A stretch of DNA of 64,000 bases from Bacillota bacterium (GTDB lineage: Bacteria; Bacillota_I; Bacilli_A; Izemoplasmatales; Hujiaoplasmataceae). The notes under the pieces are model-generated. The model saw only the letters and a program-made list of their open reading frames with translations. It had not been told where the DNA came from and made no database searches. Positions 50,774 through 59,135 of this stretch are shown here, one piece after another. Each line of letters starts with the position of its first letter. The first letter of the stretch is position 1. The stretch covers positions 1-64,000 of the forward strand of contig JAHIVB010000004.1 of the NCBI GenBank assembly GCA_018816905.1, given 5' to 3'. The position numbers were made by a program, and so were the translations under genes.

Positions 50774-52714
50774 ATGAAGAAAACATTTTATATTACAACT
50801 CCAATTTACTATCCAAGCGGAAAGTTTCACATCGGAAGTGCCTATACAACCTGCCTCTGTGATACACTTACTCGCTATAAAAAAGAAATGGGCTTTGATA
50901 CCCATTTTTTGACAGGTACCGACGAACATGGGCTTAAAATACAAGAAGCTGCCAAAGCGCTTGGAAAGACACCCTTGGAACATGTCGATTACATTGCCGG
51001 ACTAGCCAAAGAATTATGGAAGGGACTGGCAATTGAAAATGACGATTTTATTAGAACGACCGAACAACGACATGAAGTCGTTGTTGAAAACATCTTTGAT
51101 CGACTATTAAAACAAGATGACATCTATCTTGGTGAATATAGTGGAAATTATTGCATGTATTGCGAAGCTTATTTTACTCAAACTCAACTCATTGATGGAC
51201 ATTTATGTCCTGATTGTGGAAGAGAGACCAATATTGTCAAAGAAGAAACCTACTTTTTGCGTCTATCAAAATACGCAAACAGATTACTTGAATTTATTGA
51301 TAAGTATCCAGAATTCATCACACCTGAAACCAGAAAGAATGAAGTGGTTCAGTTTGTGAAATCCGGACTTCAAGACTTAAGCGTATCAAGAACCGCTTTC
51401 GATTGGGGAATCAAAGTAAAAAGCGATCCCAAACATGTCATATACGTTTGGATTGATGCATTAAGCAATTATATCACCGCTTTGGGATATGACTCAAAAG
51501 ACGATTCTCTATATCAGAAGTACTGGGTGAATGGGGATGAAGTGGTTCACGTTGTTGGAAAAGACATCCTTCGATTTCATGCAGTTTATTGGCCAATCAT
51601 GTTAATGGCATTAAATATACCGATTAAATTCAGGTTATTTGCTCATGGATGGTATATGATGAAAGATGGAAAAATGTCTAAATCCAAAGGCAATGTCATT
51701 TATCCTGAACAGTTGACAGAAAAATACGGACTGGATCCTTTTAGATATTATATCGTTAAAGAGTTGCCCTTCGGAAATGACGGAATGTTTACTCCTGAGG
51801 ATTATGTGACCAGAACCAATACCGATCTTGTCAACGACCTTGGAAATTTAGTCAGTCGTTCTATTTCAATGGTCAATAAATACTTCAACGGATCAGTCTC
51901 AAACAAGATGACAGAGCATCCATACAAGGAATTTGCATTGGATCTTGAGACGATTTCCAAGAAAGTATTTGTCGATTATAAATTTTTTATGGACGAGTTC
52001 AAAGTATCCAATGCCTTATTCGAAGTATCTAGATTGATTGCTAGAACCAATAAGATTATAGATGAAACATCACCATGGGATCTTGCGAAAGATCCGTCAT
52101 TGAGAGACACGCTTGAGATGGTAATGTATCATCTGCTTGAATCGATTCGTCTTGCGACAATTTTATACATCCCCGTACTCATAGAGACTCCAAACAAGAT
52201 TTTTGAAGAACTGAATGTTGAAAAAAAATACCAAACATTCGAGTCTTTTGATTTTGGAAAAAAATCAAATTATGTTGTGACCAATCAGCCGATTCACCTA
52301 TTCCCAAGACTTGATTACGATACTGAAGTAGAAGCGATTAAAAATATGATGAATCCTACACAAAAGCATAAAGAAGTCATAGAGAAACCGGAAATCGGAA
52401 TCGATGTTTTTGAACAAGTAAATATTCTTGTTGGAAAAGTAATTTCTGCGAAAGCACATCCAAACGCAAAAAAACTTCTTGTATTTGAAATCAATACAGG
52501 AGACAGAGTTAGACAGATTGTTTCAGGGATCGCTGAATTTTATAAACCAGAAGAAGTGTTGGGAAAAAAATTGCTTGTAATCGCAAACTTAAAACCCGTT
52601 AAACTTCGAGGAGAACTATCCGAAGGAATGATTCTTTGCGGAGAAACGGAAGACCATAAGTTGTATATCATTGAAGCAGACAAAAATCTAGAACCAGGAG
52701 ACAACGTTCGTTAA
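50774..52714 (+). CDS. metG: Methionyl-tRNA synthetase
   Basis: The 646-residue enzyme is complete. The HIGH-type motif is FHIGSAYT near residue 17-24, a zinc knuckle has CMYC and CPDC near 130-150, and the KMSKS loop is KMSKSKGN near 298. The C-terminal 105 residues (about 540-646) are the EMAP-like tRNA-binding domain (VNILVGKVISAKAHPNAKKLLVFEINTG in parts). It charges tRNA-Met. The YitT gene starts 3 bases after the stop. Confidence 0.96.
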   Translation: MKKTFYITTPIYYPSGKFHIGSAYTTCLCDTLTRYKKEMGFDTHFLTGTDEHGLKIQEAAKALGKTPLEHVDYIAGLAKELWKGLAIENDDFIRTTEQRHEVVVENIFDRLLKQDDIYLGEYSGNYCMYCEAYFTQTQLIDGHLCPDCGRETNIVKEETYFLRLSKYANRLLEFIDKYPEFITPETRKNEVVQFVKSGLQDLSVSRTAFDWGIKVKSDPKHVIYVWIDALSNYITALGYDSKDDSLYQKYWVNGDEVVHVVGKDILRFHAVYWPIMLMALNIPIKFRLFAHGWYMMKDGKMSKSKGNVIYPEQLTEKYGLDPFRYYIVKELPFGNDGMFTPEDYVTRTNTDLVNDLGNLVSRSISMVNKYFNGSVSNKMTEHPYKEFALDLETISKKVFVDYKFFMDEFKVSNALFEVSRLIARTNKIIDETSPWDLAKDPSLRDTLEMVMYHLLESIRLATILYIPVLIETPNKIFEELNVEKKYQTFESFDFGKKSNYVVTNQPIHLFPRLDYDTEVEAIKNMMNPTQKHKEVIEKPEIGIDVFEQVNILVGKVISAKAHPNAKKLLVFEINTGDRVRQIVSGIAEFYKPEEVLGKKLLVIANLKPVKLRGELSEGMILCGETEDHKLYIIEADKNLEPGDNVR

Positions 52715-52717
52715 TAC

Positions 52718-53590
52718 ATGAAGAACTTTAATTTTAAAAAAGAAGCAAAAACCCTGTATCAAGTCATTCTTGGTACGGCAATATCCGTCCTCGGGATTGT
52801 TTTTTTCCTTGATCCTGTTGGATTATATACCGGTGGAGTCACCGGTCTTTCGCAGTTAATTATCAATGTTGTGAGTATGGTTACTGGCGGTAGCACCCTC
52901 ATCAACCTTGGTCTTTTGGTATTTGTGTTTCAAATTCCATTGCTTATATTTGGGTGGAAAAAATTAAGCAAGAGATTTATTATCTACACTTTAATTTCAT
53001 CCGTCATCGGTTCTGCCATCATGGTATATAAGGCGCCTGTCAGTATTTTGGGCAATGATTTGATTACGAGCGGAATCATTGGTGGAATTCTAGGGGGTAT
53101 CGGAAACGGTATCCTTGCCAACGCTGGAACCAGCGGTGGAGGAACTTCAATCATATTCCAGTATTTGTCGATTAAGACTGGAAAATCAATGGGAAGCTAT
53201 CAAATCATTTTTCATGGAGCGATTATTTTACTCGCTGGAATTATATTTGGGCTCGATATTGCAATATATACGATTGTTTCTCAAATTATGTCTTCGATCG
53301 TACTAGATAAGGTATTCACCGGATACAACTTCATCAAAATAGAAGCGATAACGGAGCATGGACCGGAGATTGCGGATGTGTTAAAATCAAGACTCCCGCA
53401 TGGGGTTACCATGATTGATGCCGTAGGAGCTTATTACGGTCGCGAAAAGAAAATTCTCTATGCCGTTATTTCCGTTCATGAAATGCAACAGTACCTAAAG
53501 TTGATTAACGACATTGATCCGAACGCTTTCGTTGTTTTTGCCCCAGTACAAAATGTCAAAGGCAAGTTCACGAAAAAGATTATCAATTAG
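52718..53590 (+). CDS. YitT family membrane protein
   Basis: The 290-residue product has about five membrane segments in the first 200 residues with typical YitT features: FFLDPVGLYTGGVTGLSQLI near residue 30-50 and GIGNGILANAGTSGGGTSII near 130-150. The C-terminal 80 residues form the soluble DUF2179 domain (GVTMIDAVGAYYGREKKILYAVI). The transported solute is unknown. It is coupled to metG by a 3-base gap. Confidence 0.88.
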   Translation: MKNFNFKKEAKTLYQVILGTAISVLGIVFFLDPVGLYTGGVTGLSQLIINVVSMVTGGSTLINLGLLVFVFQIPLLIFGWKKLSKRFIIYTLISSVIGSAIMVYKAPVSILGNDLITSGIIGGILGGIGNGILANAGTSGGGTSIIFQYLSIKTGKSMGSYQIIFHGAIILLAGIIFGLDIAIYTIVSQIMSSIVLDKVFTGYNFIKIEAITEHGPEIADVLKSRLPHGVTMIDAVGAYYGREKKILYAVISVHEMQQYLKLINDIDPNAFVVFAPVQNVKGKFTKKIIN

Positions 53591-53602
53591 AGCGAATTTC
53601 AT

Positions 53603-53631
53603 TTGACTAAAGCTCTTCAATTTGGTATTAT
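53603..53631 (+). promoter_or_regulatory. Promoter of rplM-rpsI
   Basis: TTGACT (53603-53608), a 17-base spacer, then TATTAT (53626-53631). The expected start is near 53638. Confidence 0.8.
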
Positions 53632-53637
53632 ATACAA

Positions 53638-53696
53638 GGTACATTTTTTGTTTTACAACCCACAGCTCTTTAATACACTTTAAGGAGGAAAGAAAA
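53638..53696 (+). promoter_or_regulatory. Leader of rplM-rpsI, probable L13-type regulatory leader
   Basis: The roughly 59-nt leader contains ACAACCCACAGCTCTTTAA and then CACTTTAAGGAGG before the ATG. A short conserved leader upstream of rplM (L13 leader) is described in Bacillota and is thought to let L13 regulate its own operon. Length and position fit, and pairing of CTTTAA with TTAAGG would touch the ribosome site. The assignment is not certain without a covariance search. Confidence 0.45.
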
Positions 53697-54131
53697 ATGA
53701 AAACCTACATGGCAAACGAAAATACAATCGAACGCAAATGGTTCGTTGTGGACGCCGCTGGCAAAAGATTAGGACGTCTGTCGACAGAAGTTGCTTCCGT
53801 ATTGAGAGGAAAACATAAACCTACATTCACACCTCATGTGGATTGTGGAGATTATGTCATCGTTATCAATGCAAGCCAAATCGAATTAACAGGAAATAAA
53901 TGGGATGATAAGCTTTATCATACACATTCAAATTATCCTGGAGGTTTGAAAACGAAAACGGCAAAAGTCTTAATGCAAGAAAAGCCAATCAGAATGGTAG
54001 AATTAGCGATCAAAGGGATGTTACCAAAAGGAAAATTAGGAAATCAAATGTACAGAAAATTATTCGTTTATGAAGGTAGCGAACACAAACACAGTGCTCA
54101 GCAACCTACTGTAATGGAACTGAAAGGTTAG
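53697..54131 (+). CDS. rplM: 50S ribosomal protein L13
   Basis: The 144-residue product has [31 protein letters not shown], then [36 protein letters not shown] and HKHSAQQP, a complete L13. The ATG at 53697 is correct: AGGAGG precedes it and the promoter covers the earlier start of the frame. L13 is an early 50S assembly protein. In relatives it follows truA directly; here about 10 kb separates them. Confidence 0.97.
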   Translation: MKTYMANENTIERKWFVVDAAGKRLGRLSTEVASVLRGKHKPTFTPHVDCGDYVIVINASQIELTGNKWDDKLYHTHSNYPGGLKTKTAKVLMQEKPIRMVELAIKGMLPKGKLGNQMYRKLFVYEGSEHKHSAQQPTVMELKG

Positions 54132-54143
54132 GAGGACCAACCA

Positions 54144-54539
54144 TTGGCTAAATCCGTAATGTATCGTGGAACAGGTAGAAGAAAATCTGCTGTTGCACGT
54201 GTGATTTTAAGACCCGGTAAAGGAACAATTACTATTAATGGCAGAGAGTTCACGCATTATATTCCTTCCTCACTGGCACGTCTTGACGTATCACAACCTT
54301 TAGTTTTAACAGCGAATGAATCCACATTTGACATCTCCGTCAACGTAAGAGGCGGCGGACTAATTGGACAAGCAGGAGCGATTCGACATGGAATCACTCG
54401 TGCATTACTTGAAGTAAACCCTGAATATCGTAAAATTTTAAAACCTGCTGGATTGATCACCAGAGACCCACGTGCCAAAGAACGTAAAAAATACGGTCTT
54501 AAAGGCGCACGTAGAGCACCACAATTTAGTAAACGTTAA
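54144..54539 (+). CDS. rpsI: 30S ribosomal protein S9
   Basis: The 131-residue product starts [19 protein letters not shown], has [22 protein letters not shown] and ends [28 protein letters not shown], the C-terminal tail that contacts P-site tRNA. The start is TTG at 54144 behind AGGAGGACC. It follows rplM by 12 bases, the universal rplM-rpsI pair. Confidence 0.97.
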   Translation: MAKSVMYRGTGRRKSAVARVILRPGKGTITINGREFTHYIPSSLARLDVSQPLVLTANESTFDISVNVRGGGLIGQAGAIRHGITRALLEVNPEYRKILKPAGLITRDPRAKERKKYGLKGARRAPQFSKR

Positions 54540-54553
54540 TCAAAGCCAAATAA

Positions 54554-54590
54554 AAGACACAGGACCCCACATCCCGTGTTTTTTTTTATT
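54554..54590 (+). terminator. Terminator of rplM-rpsI
   Basis: Stem ACACAGG / CCCGTGT (one mismatch) and a run of nine T. Confidence 0.78.
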
Positions 54591-54626
54591 TGATAATGAA
54601 GTATGCGCTCTCTTTCCCTGTCTTTA

Positions 54627-54635
54627 TGATATAAT
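54627..54635 (+). promoter_or_regulatory. Extended -10 promoter for the MFS gene
   Basis: TG-A-TATAAT at 54627-54635, 25 bases before the start at 54660. Confidence 0.65.
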
Positions 54636-54659
54636 CTAGGAGACATATTTAAAGGTTGG

Positions 54660-55847
54660 ATGAAGATGAAAAAGAAAGCATTTCTATTATTGATTGTCAT
54701 CTATCTTGCATTTATCGCCCTCGGAATGCCCGATGCGATTTTGGGTTCTGCTTGGAATTTGGTTCGACTCGATTTGTCAACATCTCTTGGAACCCTTGGA
54801 ATCATGACAGTCATCGTTTATGTAATGAGTGTATTTGCAACATTCAATGCCCCAAGGTTATTAAAGGCATTGCAAACAAAAAGAATTGTTTTTGTCAGCA
54901 TTCTCTTTACAGGCATTTCTTTGTTAATGATCAGCCGCGTGAATGAGTTTTATCAGATGCTGTTCTTTGCTATTCCTTTGGGATTAGGAGCAGGCGCCAT
55001 CGATGTTTCTTTAAATCATTATCTAGCAGCTAATTATAAAGCGCACCATATGAACTTCCTTCACTCTTTCTATGGGATAGGAGTTACATTCTCTCCAACA
55101 GTCATGGCATATACCCTGAGAGACAACTCTTGGAGAATGGGATATGTTTATGTTGGTTTTATTCTTCTTGTAATTGCACTCGTTACTTTAGTCTCTTTTA
55201 AATTATGGAAGAACGAATCTCAAGAACAGCGTGATGAATCCCATACTCATATTCCAGTAAAAGAAATCATCAAAACCAGAGGCGTTATTTCGAGTATATT
55301 GATTTTCTTGTTTTATGTCCATGTCGAAACACTAGGTGGAATTTGGATTGCTAGTTATTTCTATATTACAAAGGATATTTCCTTTTCAACCGCCGCTTTA
55401 TTTACATCAATCTTTTATTTGGCACTGACAATCGGAAGACTTTTAAGTGGTTTCATTTCTTATAAACTTCATCCGAATACACTCATTAAAGTCGGAGAAG
55501 GATTCATCCTTCTTTCAGCGATCTTGATGAACTTCCATTTTGAAGAGTTGTGGATCTATTTTGCCATTGTATTCCTATTCGGATTTGGATGCGCTCCTAT
55601 TTTTCCAAATATGATGTTTATGAATTCTCAGAATTTCGATAAATCCAAGCTTTCAAGAATTATGAGCTTGCAAATGGCGATTGGATATGTGGGGGTAGGT
55701 ATTTTGACTCCGCTTGCAGGATTGTTCTTCGATGTCATTTCGATTGAAATATTTCCCTACCTTGTTTTAGGTATGGCAATCATCATCCTTTTACTGACAC
55801 TCCGTTATTTTAAATCAATAAAATCAGAGAACCAAGGAAGCCAATAG
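54660..55847 (+). CDS. MFS transporter (FucP-like)
   Basis: The 395-residue product has twelve hydrophobic segments. The first helix contains YLAFIALGMPDAILGSAW, a pattern shared by fucose permease-like MFS proteins, and GLGAGAIDVSLNHYLAANY near residue 105 and LHSFYGIGVTFSPTVM near 130 fit that group. Likely a sugar or drug/H+ symporter or exporter; the substrate is unknown. A second ATG at 54666 is also possible. It is a single-gene unit between a terminator and another terminator. Confidence 0.82.
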   Translation: MKMKKKAFLLLIVIYLAFIALGMPDAILGSAWNLVRLDLSTSLGTLGIMTVIVYVMSVFATFNAPRLLKALQTKRIVFVSILFTGISLLMISRVNEFYQMLFFAIPLGLGAGAIDVSLNHYLAANYKAHHMNFLHSFYGIGVTFSPTVMAYTLRDNSWRMGYVYVGFILLVIALVTLVSFKLWKNESQEQRDESHTHIPVKEIIKTRGVISSILIFLFYVHVETLGGIWIASYFYITKDISFSTAALFTSIFYLALTIGRLLSGFISYKLHPNTLIKVGEGFILLSAILMNFHFEELWIYFAIVFLFGFGCAPIFPNMMFMNSQNFDKSKLSRIMSLQMAIGYVGVGILTPLAGLFFDVISIEIFPYLVLGMAIIILLLTLRYFKSIKSENQGSQ

Positions 55848-55860
55848 GCTTCTTTTTTTA
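55836..55860 (+). terminator. Intrinsic terminator after the MFS gene
   Basis: Stem GAAGCC / GGCTTC with loop AATA and a T run. It overlaps the stop codon. Confidence 0.78.
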
Positions 55861-55942
55861 AGCATCACTAAGCATATTGCTTGCGAAGAAGACATCATTA
55901 GCGTTATTATTTGAGTATCATTAGAAATGAGAGTGGATTCGA

Positions 55943-56641
55943 ATGTTAATTAAATTAGATCACAATAAAATGGGGAGAAGCAATCTAGGATGGCTTAACA
56001 GTTTGTTTCATTTCTCCTTTGCAGAATATTTTAACCGATACAACATGAATTTCGGTGTTTTAAGAGTCTTGAACGACGACGTGATTCGTCCACATACGGG
56101 ATTTGATACTCATCCTCATAAAGATATGGAGATTGTAACTTACATCATTGAAGGAGAACTTACTCACGCGGATTCGATGAATAACGAAAGAACTCTTTCT
56201 AGAGGTGAAGTACAATATATGAGTGCCGGAACAGGTGTCTATCACAGTGAAAAAAATCAAGGTGAAGTACCGCTTCGTCTTCTTCAGCTGTGGATTGTTC
56301 CTGACGGAAGGGGATATCTTCCCAATTATGGAGATCACTCATTCCCATGGAATGATCGAGTGAACCAATGGCTTCATCTCGTTTCAAACATTGAAGGAAC
56401 CACACCGATAACCATCCATCAAGATGCAAATATATATGCGACTTTCCTTGAAAAGGGAAAGAATCTCACCTTTCCAGTTCAAAAAGGCAGACAAGCATAT
56501 CTTGTTCAAATAGAGGGCAATTCATTTGTAAATGAAGTTGAACTTATAGAACGCGATGCTATCCAAATACTTGAAGAATCCATTGAATTAAAAGCAATCA
56601 CGGATTCTCATTACCTTTTGGTGGAAATGAAGAAGAAATAG
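55943..56641 (+). CDS. Pirin family protein
   Basis: The 232-residue product has the pirin N-terminal cupin: VIRPHTGFDTHPHKDMEIVTYIIEGELTH in pieces near residues 50-75, and SAGTGVYHSEKN near 95-105. The metal ligands His, His, His and Glu are all visible in FDTHPHKDME and VYHSE. Bacterial pirins include quercetin dioxygenases and redox-linked regulators; the role here is unknown. No good ribosome site is seen, but ATTCGAATG provides the only start compatible with the fold. Confidence 0.87.
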   Translation: MLIKLDHNKMGRSNLGWLNSLFHFSFAEYFNRYNMNFGVLRVLNDDVIRPHTGFDTHPHKDMEIVTYIIEGELTHADSMNNERTLSRGEVQYMSAGTGVYHSEKNQGEVPLRLLQLWIVPDGRGYLPNYGDHSFPWNDRVNQWLHLVSNIEGTTPITIHQDANIYATFLEKGKNLTFPVQKGRQAYLVQIEGNSFVNEVELIERDAIQILEESIELKAITDSHYLLVEMKKK

Positions 56642-56728
56642 TCCCAAATGGACCCAATTACCAATGAGTGATTCTGATTATGGAAGCCATTCATTGATCG
56701 AGAGCACAATCAATTTGTAGATAAACTT

Positions 56729-56761
56729 GCACAAGACTTCATCATCTTGTGTTTTTTATTT
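56729..56761 (+). terminator. Intrinsic terminator
   Basis: Stem CACAAGA / TCTTGTG with loop CTTCATCA, then TTTTTTATTTT. It lies 88 bases after the pirin gene; the stretch before it shows no gene. Confidence 0.78.
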
Positions 56762-56821
56762 TGACTCCATCTTTCATCAAAGGTTGAGGTTTCATTTGAA
56801 ATCGAAAATTTATCACATTAC

Positions 56822-56850
56822 TTTGGATTCATTCCCATATAAGATATAAT
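56822..56850 (+). promoter_or_regulatory. Promoter for the NADH oxidase gene
   Basis: TTTGGA (56822-56827), a 17-base spacer, then TATAAT (56845-56850). Confidence 0.7.
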
Positions 56851-56877
56851 AATAGAGCACTAGGAGGTAGAAAAATC

Positions 56878-58215
56878 ATGAAAGTAATTGTTATAGGATG
56901 TACCCATTCAGGTACAGCCGCAGTCAAAAATATAAAAAAACTATACAAAGAGGCCGAAGTGACAGTCTATGAAAGAAATGACAACATTTCTTTTCTGTCT
57001 TGCGGAATCGCATTATATGTTATGGGCGTTGTTAAAGACCCACAAGGATTGTTTTACTCATCACCAAAAGAATTGTCTGAGATGGGTGTGAACACTAAAA
57101 TGCAACACGAAGTCGAAAAAATCGATTTTGAAACTAAGAAAGTTTATGTAAAAGATTTAGTTACCAATTCTTCATTCGAAGATTACTATGACAAATTAGT
57201 AATTGCGACAGGATCTTGGCCGATTATTCCAAGAATCGAAGGTATTACATCTTCAAATGTTCTTTTGTCAAAGAACTATGGACATTCGAATGAAATCATC
57301 GCTCAGGCAAAAGGTGTGAAAAAAATCACGGTTGTCGGCGCAGGATACATTGGAGTTGAACTAGCTGAAGCTTTTGCTGTTCAAGGAAAAGAAGTTACTT
57401 TGATTGATGCAGAATCAAGAATTATGCCCAAGTACCTGGACCCGGAATTCACAAACATCGCAGAAGAGGCCTTTAGAAAAGGTGGAATCAAGCTTGCGCT
57501 CGGAGAAATGGTTTCTAGATTTGAAACAGAAGAAGGTCTCGTAAGCAAGGTTGTCACTAACAAAGGGTCATATGAAACAGAATTGGTTATTATGTGCATT
57601 GGTTTCCGCCCGAACACAAAATTGTTTGAAGGCGGAATTGAAATGAATAAATTCGGTGCCATCATCGTAGACGAGTACATGCAAACTTCAAGAAAAGAAG
57701 TGTTTGCTTGCGGAGACGCTGCAACAGTTCACTACAATCCAACGAACGAAACAAGGTATATTCCACTAGCTACCAATGCAGTCCGAATGGGAACATTGGT
57801 TGCCAGAAACCTTGTTAAACCAACCATCAAGTCATTGGGAACGCAAGGAACTTCAGGTATTCAAATTTATGAGTACAGCATTTCATCAACCGGTCTCACC
57901 GAAATTGTTGCCAAAGAGATGAACATCAATTATGGAACCGTTACGATCAAAGACAATGACAGACCTGAATTCATGCCTGAATACGTTGAAGTTATGTTGA
58001 AAATAGTATTTGATAAGGACTCAAGACAACTATTGGGTGGACAAATCCTTTCAAAGAAAGACGTGACTCAGAATATGAACACTTTGTCGGTTTGTATTCA
58101 AAACAAGATGACTGTAGAAGATTTGGCATTTGTTGATTTTTTCTTCCAACCTAATTTCAACAAGCCCTGGAATTTATTAAATTTGGCCGGGCTTGCAGCA
58201 CTTGATGTAAAATAA
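56878..58215 (+). CDS. NADH oxidase / CoA-disulfide reductase family flavoprotein
   Basis: The 445-residue product has the FAD-binding start VIVIGCTHSGTAAVKN, the redox-active Cys in SFLSCGIALY near residue 43, the NAD motif VVGAGYIGVELAEAF near 153, and FACGDAATVHY near 280. The single active Cys is typical of water-forming NADH oxidase and CoA-disulfide reductases. In an anaerobe it would remove O2 with NADH or regenerate CoA thiols. Clear AGGAGG precedes the ATG. A terminator follows. Confidence 0.88.
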   Translation: MKVIVIGCTHSGTAAVKNIKKLYKEAEVTVYERNDNISFLSCGIALYVMGVVKDPQGLFYSSPKELSEMGVNTKMQHEVEKIDFETKKVYVKDLVTNSSFEDYYDKLVIATGSWPIIPRIEGITSSNVLLSKNYGHSNEIIAQAKGVKKITVVGAGYIGVELAEAFAVQGKEVTLIDAESRIMPKYLDPEFTNIAEEAFRKGGIKLALGEMVSRFETEEGLVSKVVTNKGSYETELVIMCIGFRPNTKLFEGGIEMNKFGAIIVDEYMQTSRKEVFACGDAATVHYNPTNETRYIPLATNAVRMGTLVARNLVKPTIKSLGTQGTSGIQIYEYSISSTGLTEIVAKEMNINYGTVTIKDNDRPEFMPEYVEVMLKIVFDKDSRQLLGGQILSKKDVTQNMNTLSVCIQNKMTVEDLAFVDFFFQPNFNKPWNLLNLAGLAALDVK

Positions 58216-58230
58216 TATAGATACAAAGCT

Positions 58231-58264
58231 AAGCGTGATGGGGATCTTCATCACGCTTTTTATT
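58231..58264 (+). terminator. Intrinsic terminator
   Basis: Stem AAGCGTGATG / CATCACGCTT followed by TTTT and a T-rich tail. Confidence 0.85.
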
Positions 58265-58275
58265 ATCTTCACTCG

Positions 58276-58304
58276 TTGCATAATTTTATTTTTTGATGTA
58301 TAAT
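58276..58304 (+). promoter_or_regulatory. Promoter for the YwaF-like gene
   Basis: TTGCAT (58276-58281), a 17-base spacer, then TATAAT (58299-58304). Confidence 0.75.
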
Positions 58305-58342
58305 CGAAAAAGGTAAAGTTTATACGTTGAGGGGATGAATGG

Positions 58343-59065
58343 ATGTTTTTCTTTGATGAACGATACGCTACTTTTGAAATGTTTTCTGCAGCACATTTGG
58401 TTGCTATCCTTGTTTTAATCACATTGTTTATTTTGATGCTGGTTTTTAGAAATCGAATTTCGAACAAACTTGATTTGTGGTTAAGAAGAACCGTGGCGGT
58501 TCTAATGATTTCGATGGAATGGACCTTTTACGCTTGGGCACTACGAGACGGGGGGTTTCAAGTTTCTTTGTTGCCAATGGGTATGTGCGCGATATCTATG
58601 TATACAACAGCGATTGCACTTTGGACGAAAAATGAGAAAATCTTTAAATTTATCTATCCATGGGCAATTATAGGATCATTTCTGTCGTTGATTGTTGCGG
58701 ATCAACCTTATGTATTTCCTCATTTTAGATATATCCATTATTTTGGGAATCACGGACTATTTCTTTTAGGTAATCTATATTTGCTCAAGGTTCATAGGTT
58801 TACATTCACCTACAAAGATACACTTAAGTCAAGCCTGATCTTATTTATCTATTCTTTGATTGTATATCCATTGAATTTTCTGTTAGAAACCAATCATCTA
58901 TTTTTGAGAGAGCTTCCTTCTGAAGTCGCTTTTATGTTCTCTTTCCTTGGAGACTTCTGGCCGATTGGATTTGGACTGGCTATTTTCATTTTATTCAATC
59001 TAGTCTTCCTTGCAACAAATGCCAAATTGAATCGAAGAAAAGACTCTTTGACCGCTACTGTTTAA
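58343..59065 (+). CDS. YwaF-like integral membrane protein (TIGR02206 type)
   Basis: The 240-residue product has about seven membrane segments. Family features are AAHLVAILVLITLFIL near residue 20, MEWTFYAWALRDG near 65, LPMGMCAISMYTTAIAL near 80, and FRYIHYFGNHGLFLLGN near 130. Proteins of this family are related to eukaryotic TMEM164; TMEM164 has been linked to acyl transfer, but the bacterial role is unknown. GAGGGGATG precedes the ATG. Monocistronic. Confidence 0.78.
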   Translation: MFFFDERYATFEMFSAAHLVAILVLITLFILMLVFRNRISNKLDLWLRRTVAVLMISMEWTFYAWALRDGGFQVSLLPMGMCAISMYTTAIALWTKNEKIFKFIYPWAIIGSFLSLIVADQPYVFPHFRYIHYFGNHGLFLLGNLYLLKVHRFTFTYKDTLKSSLILFIYSLIVYPLNFLLETNHLFLRELPSEVAFMFSFLGDFWPIGFGLAIFILFNLVFLATNAKLNRRKDSLTATV

Positions 59066-59076
59066 ACATAAAAAAC

Positions 59077-59119
59077 AAAAAGACTTAATTATTCCAAATG
59101 GAGATCAAGTCTTTTTTTA
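59077..59119. terminator. Bidirectional terminator between convergent genes
   Basis: Outer stem AGACTT / AAGTCT with an inner TTCCA / TGGA pairing. A-rich and T-rich flanks on both sides let it serve the 58343 gene and the minus-strand dehydrogenase. Confidence 0.7.
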
Positions 59120-59135
59120 TTTTCTATATAGAATG

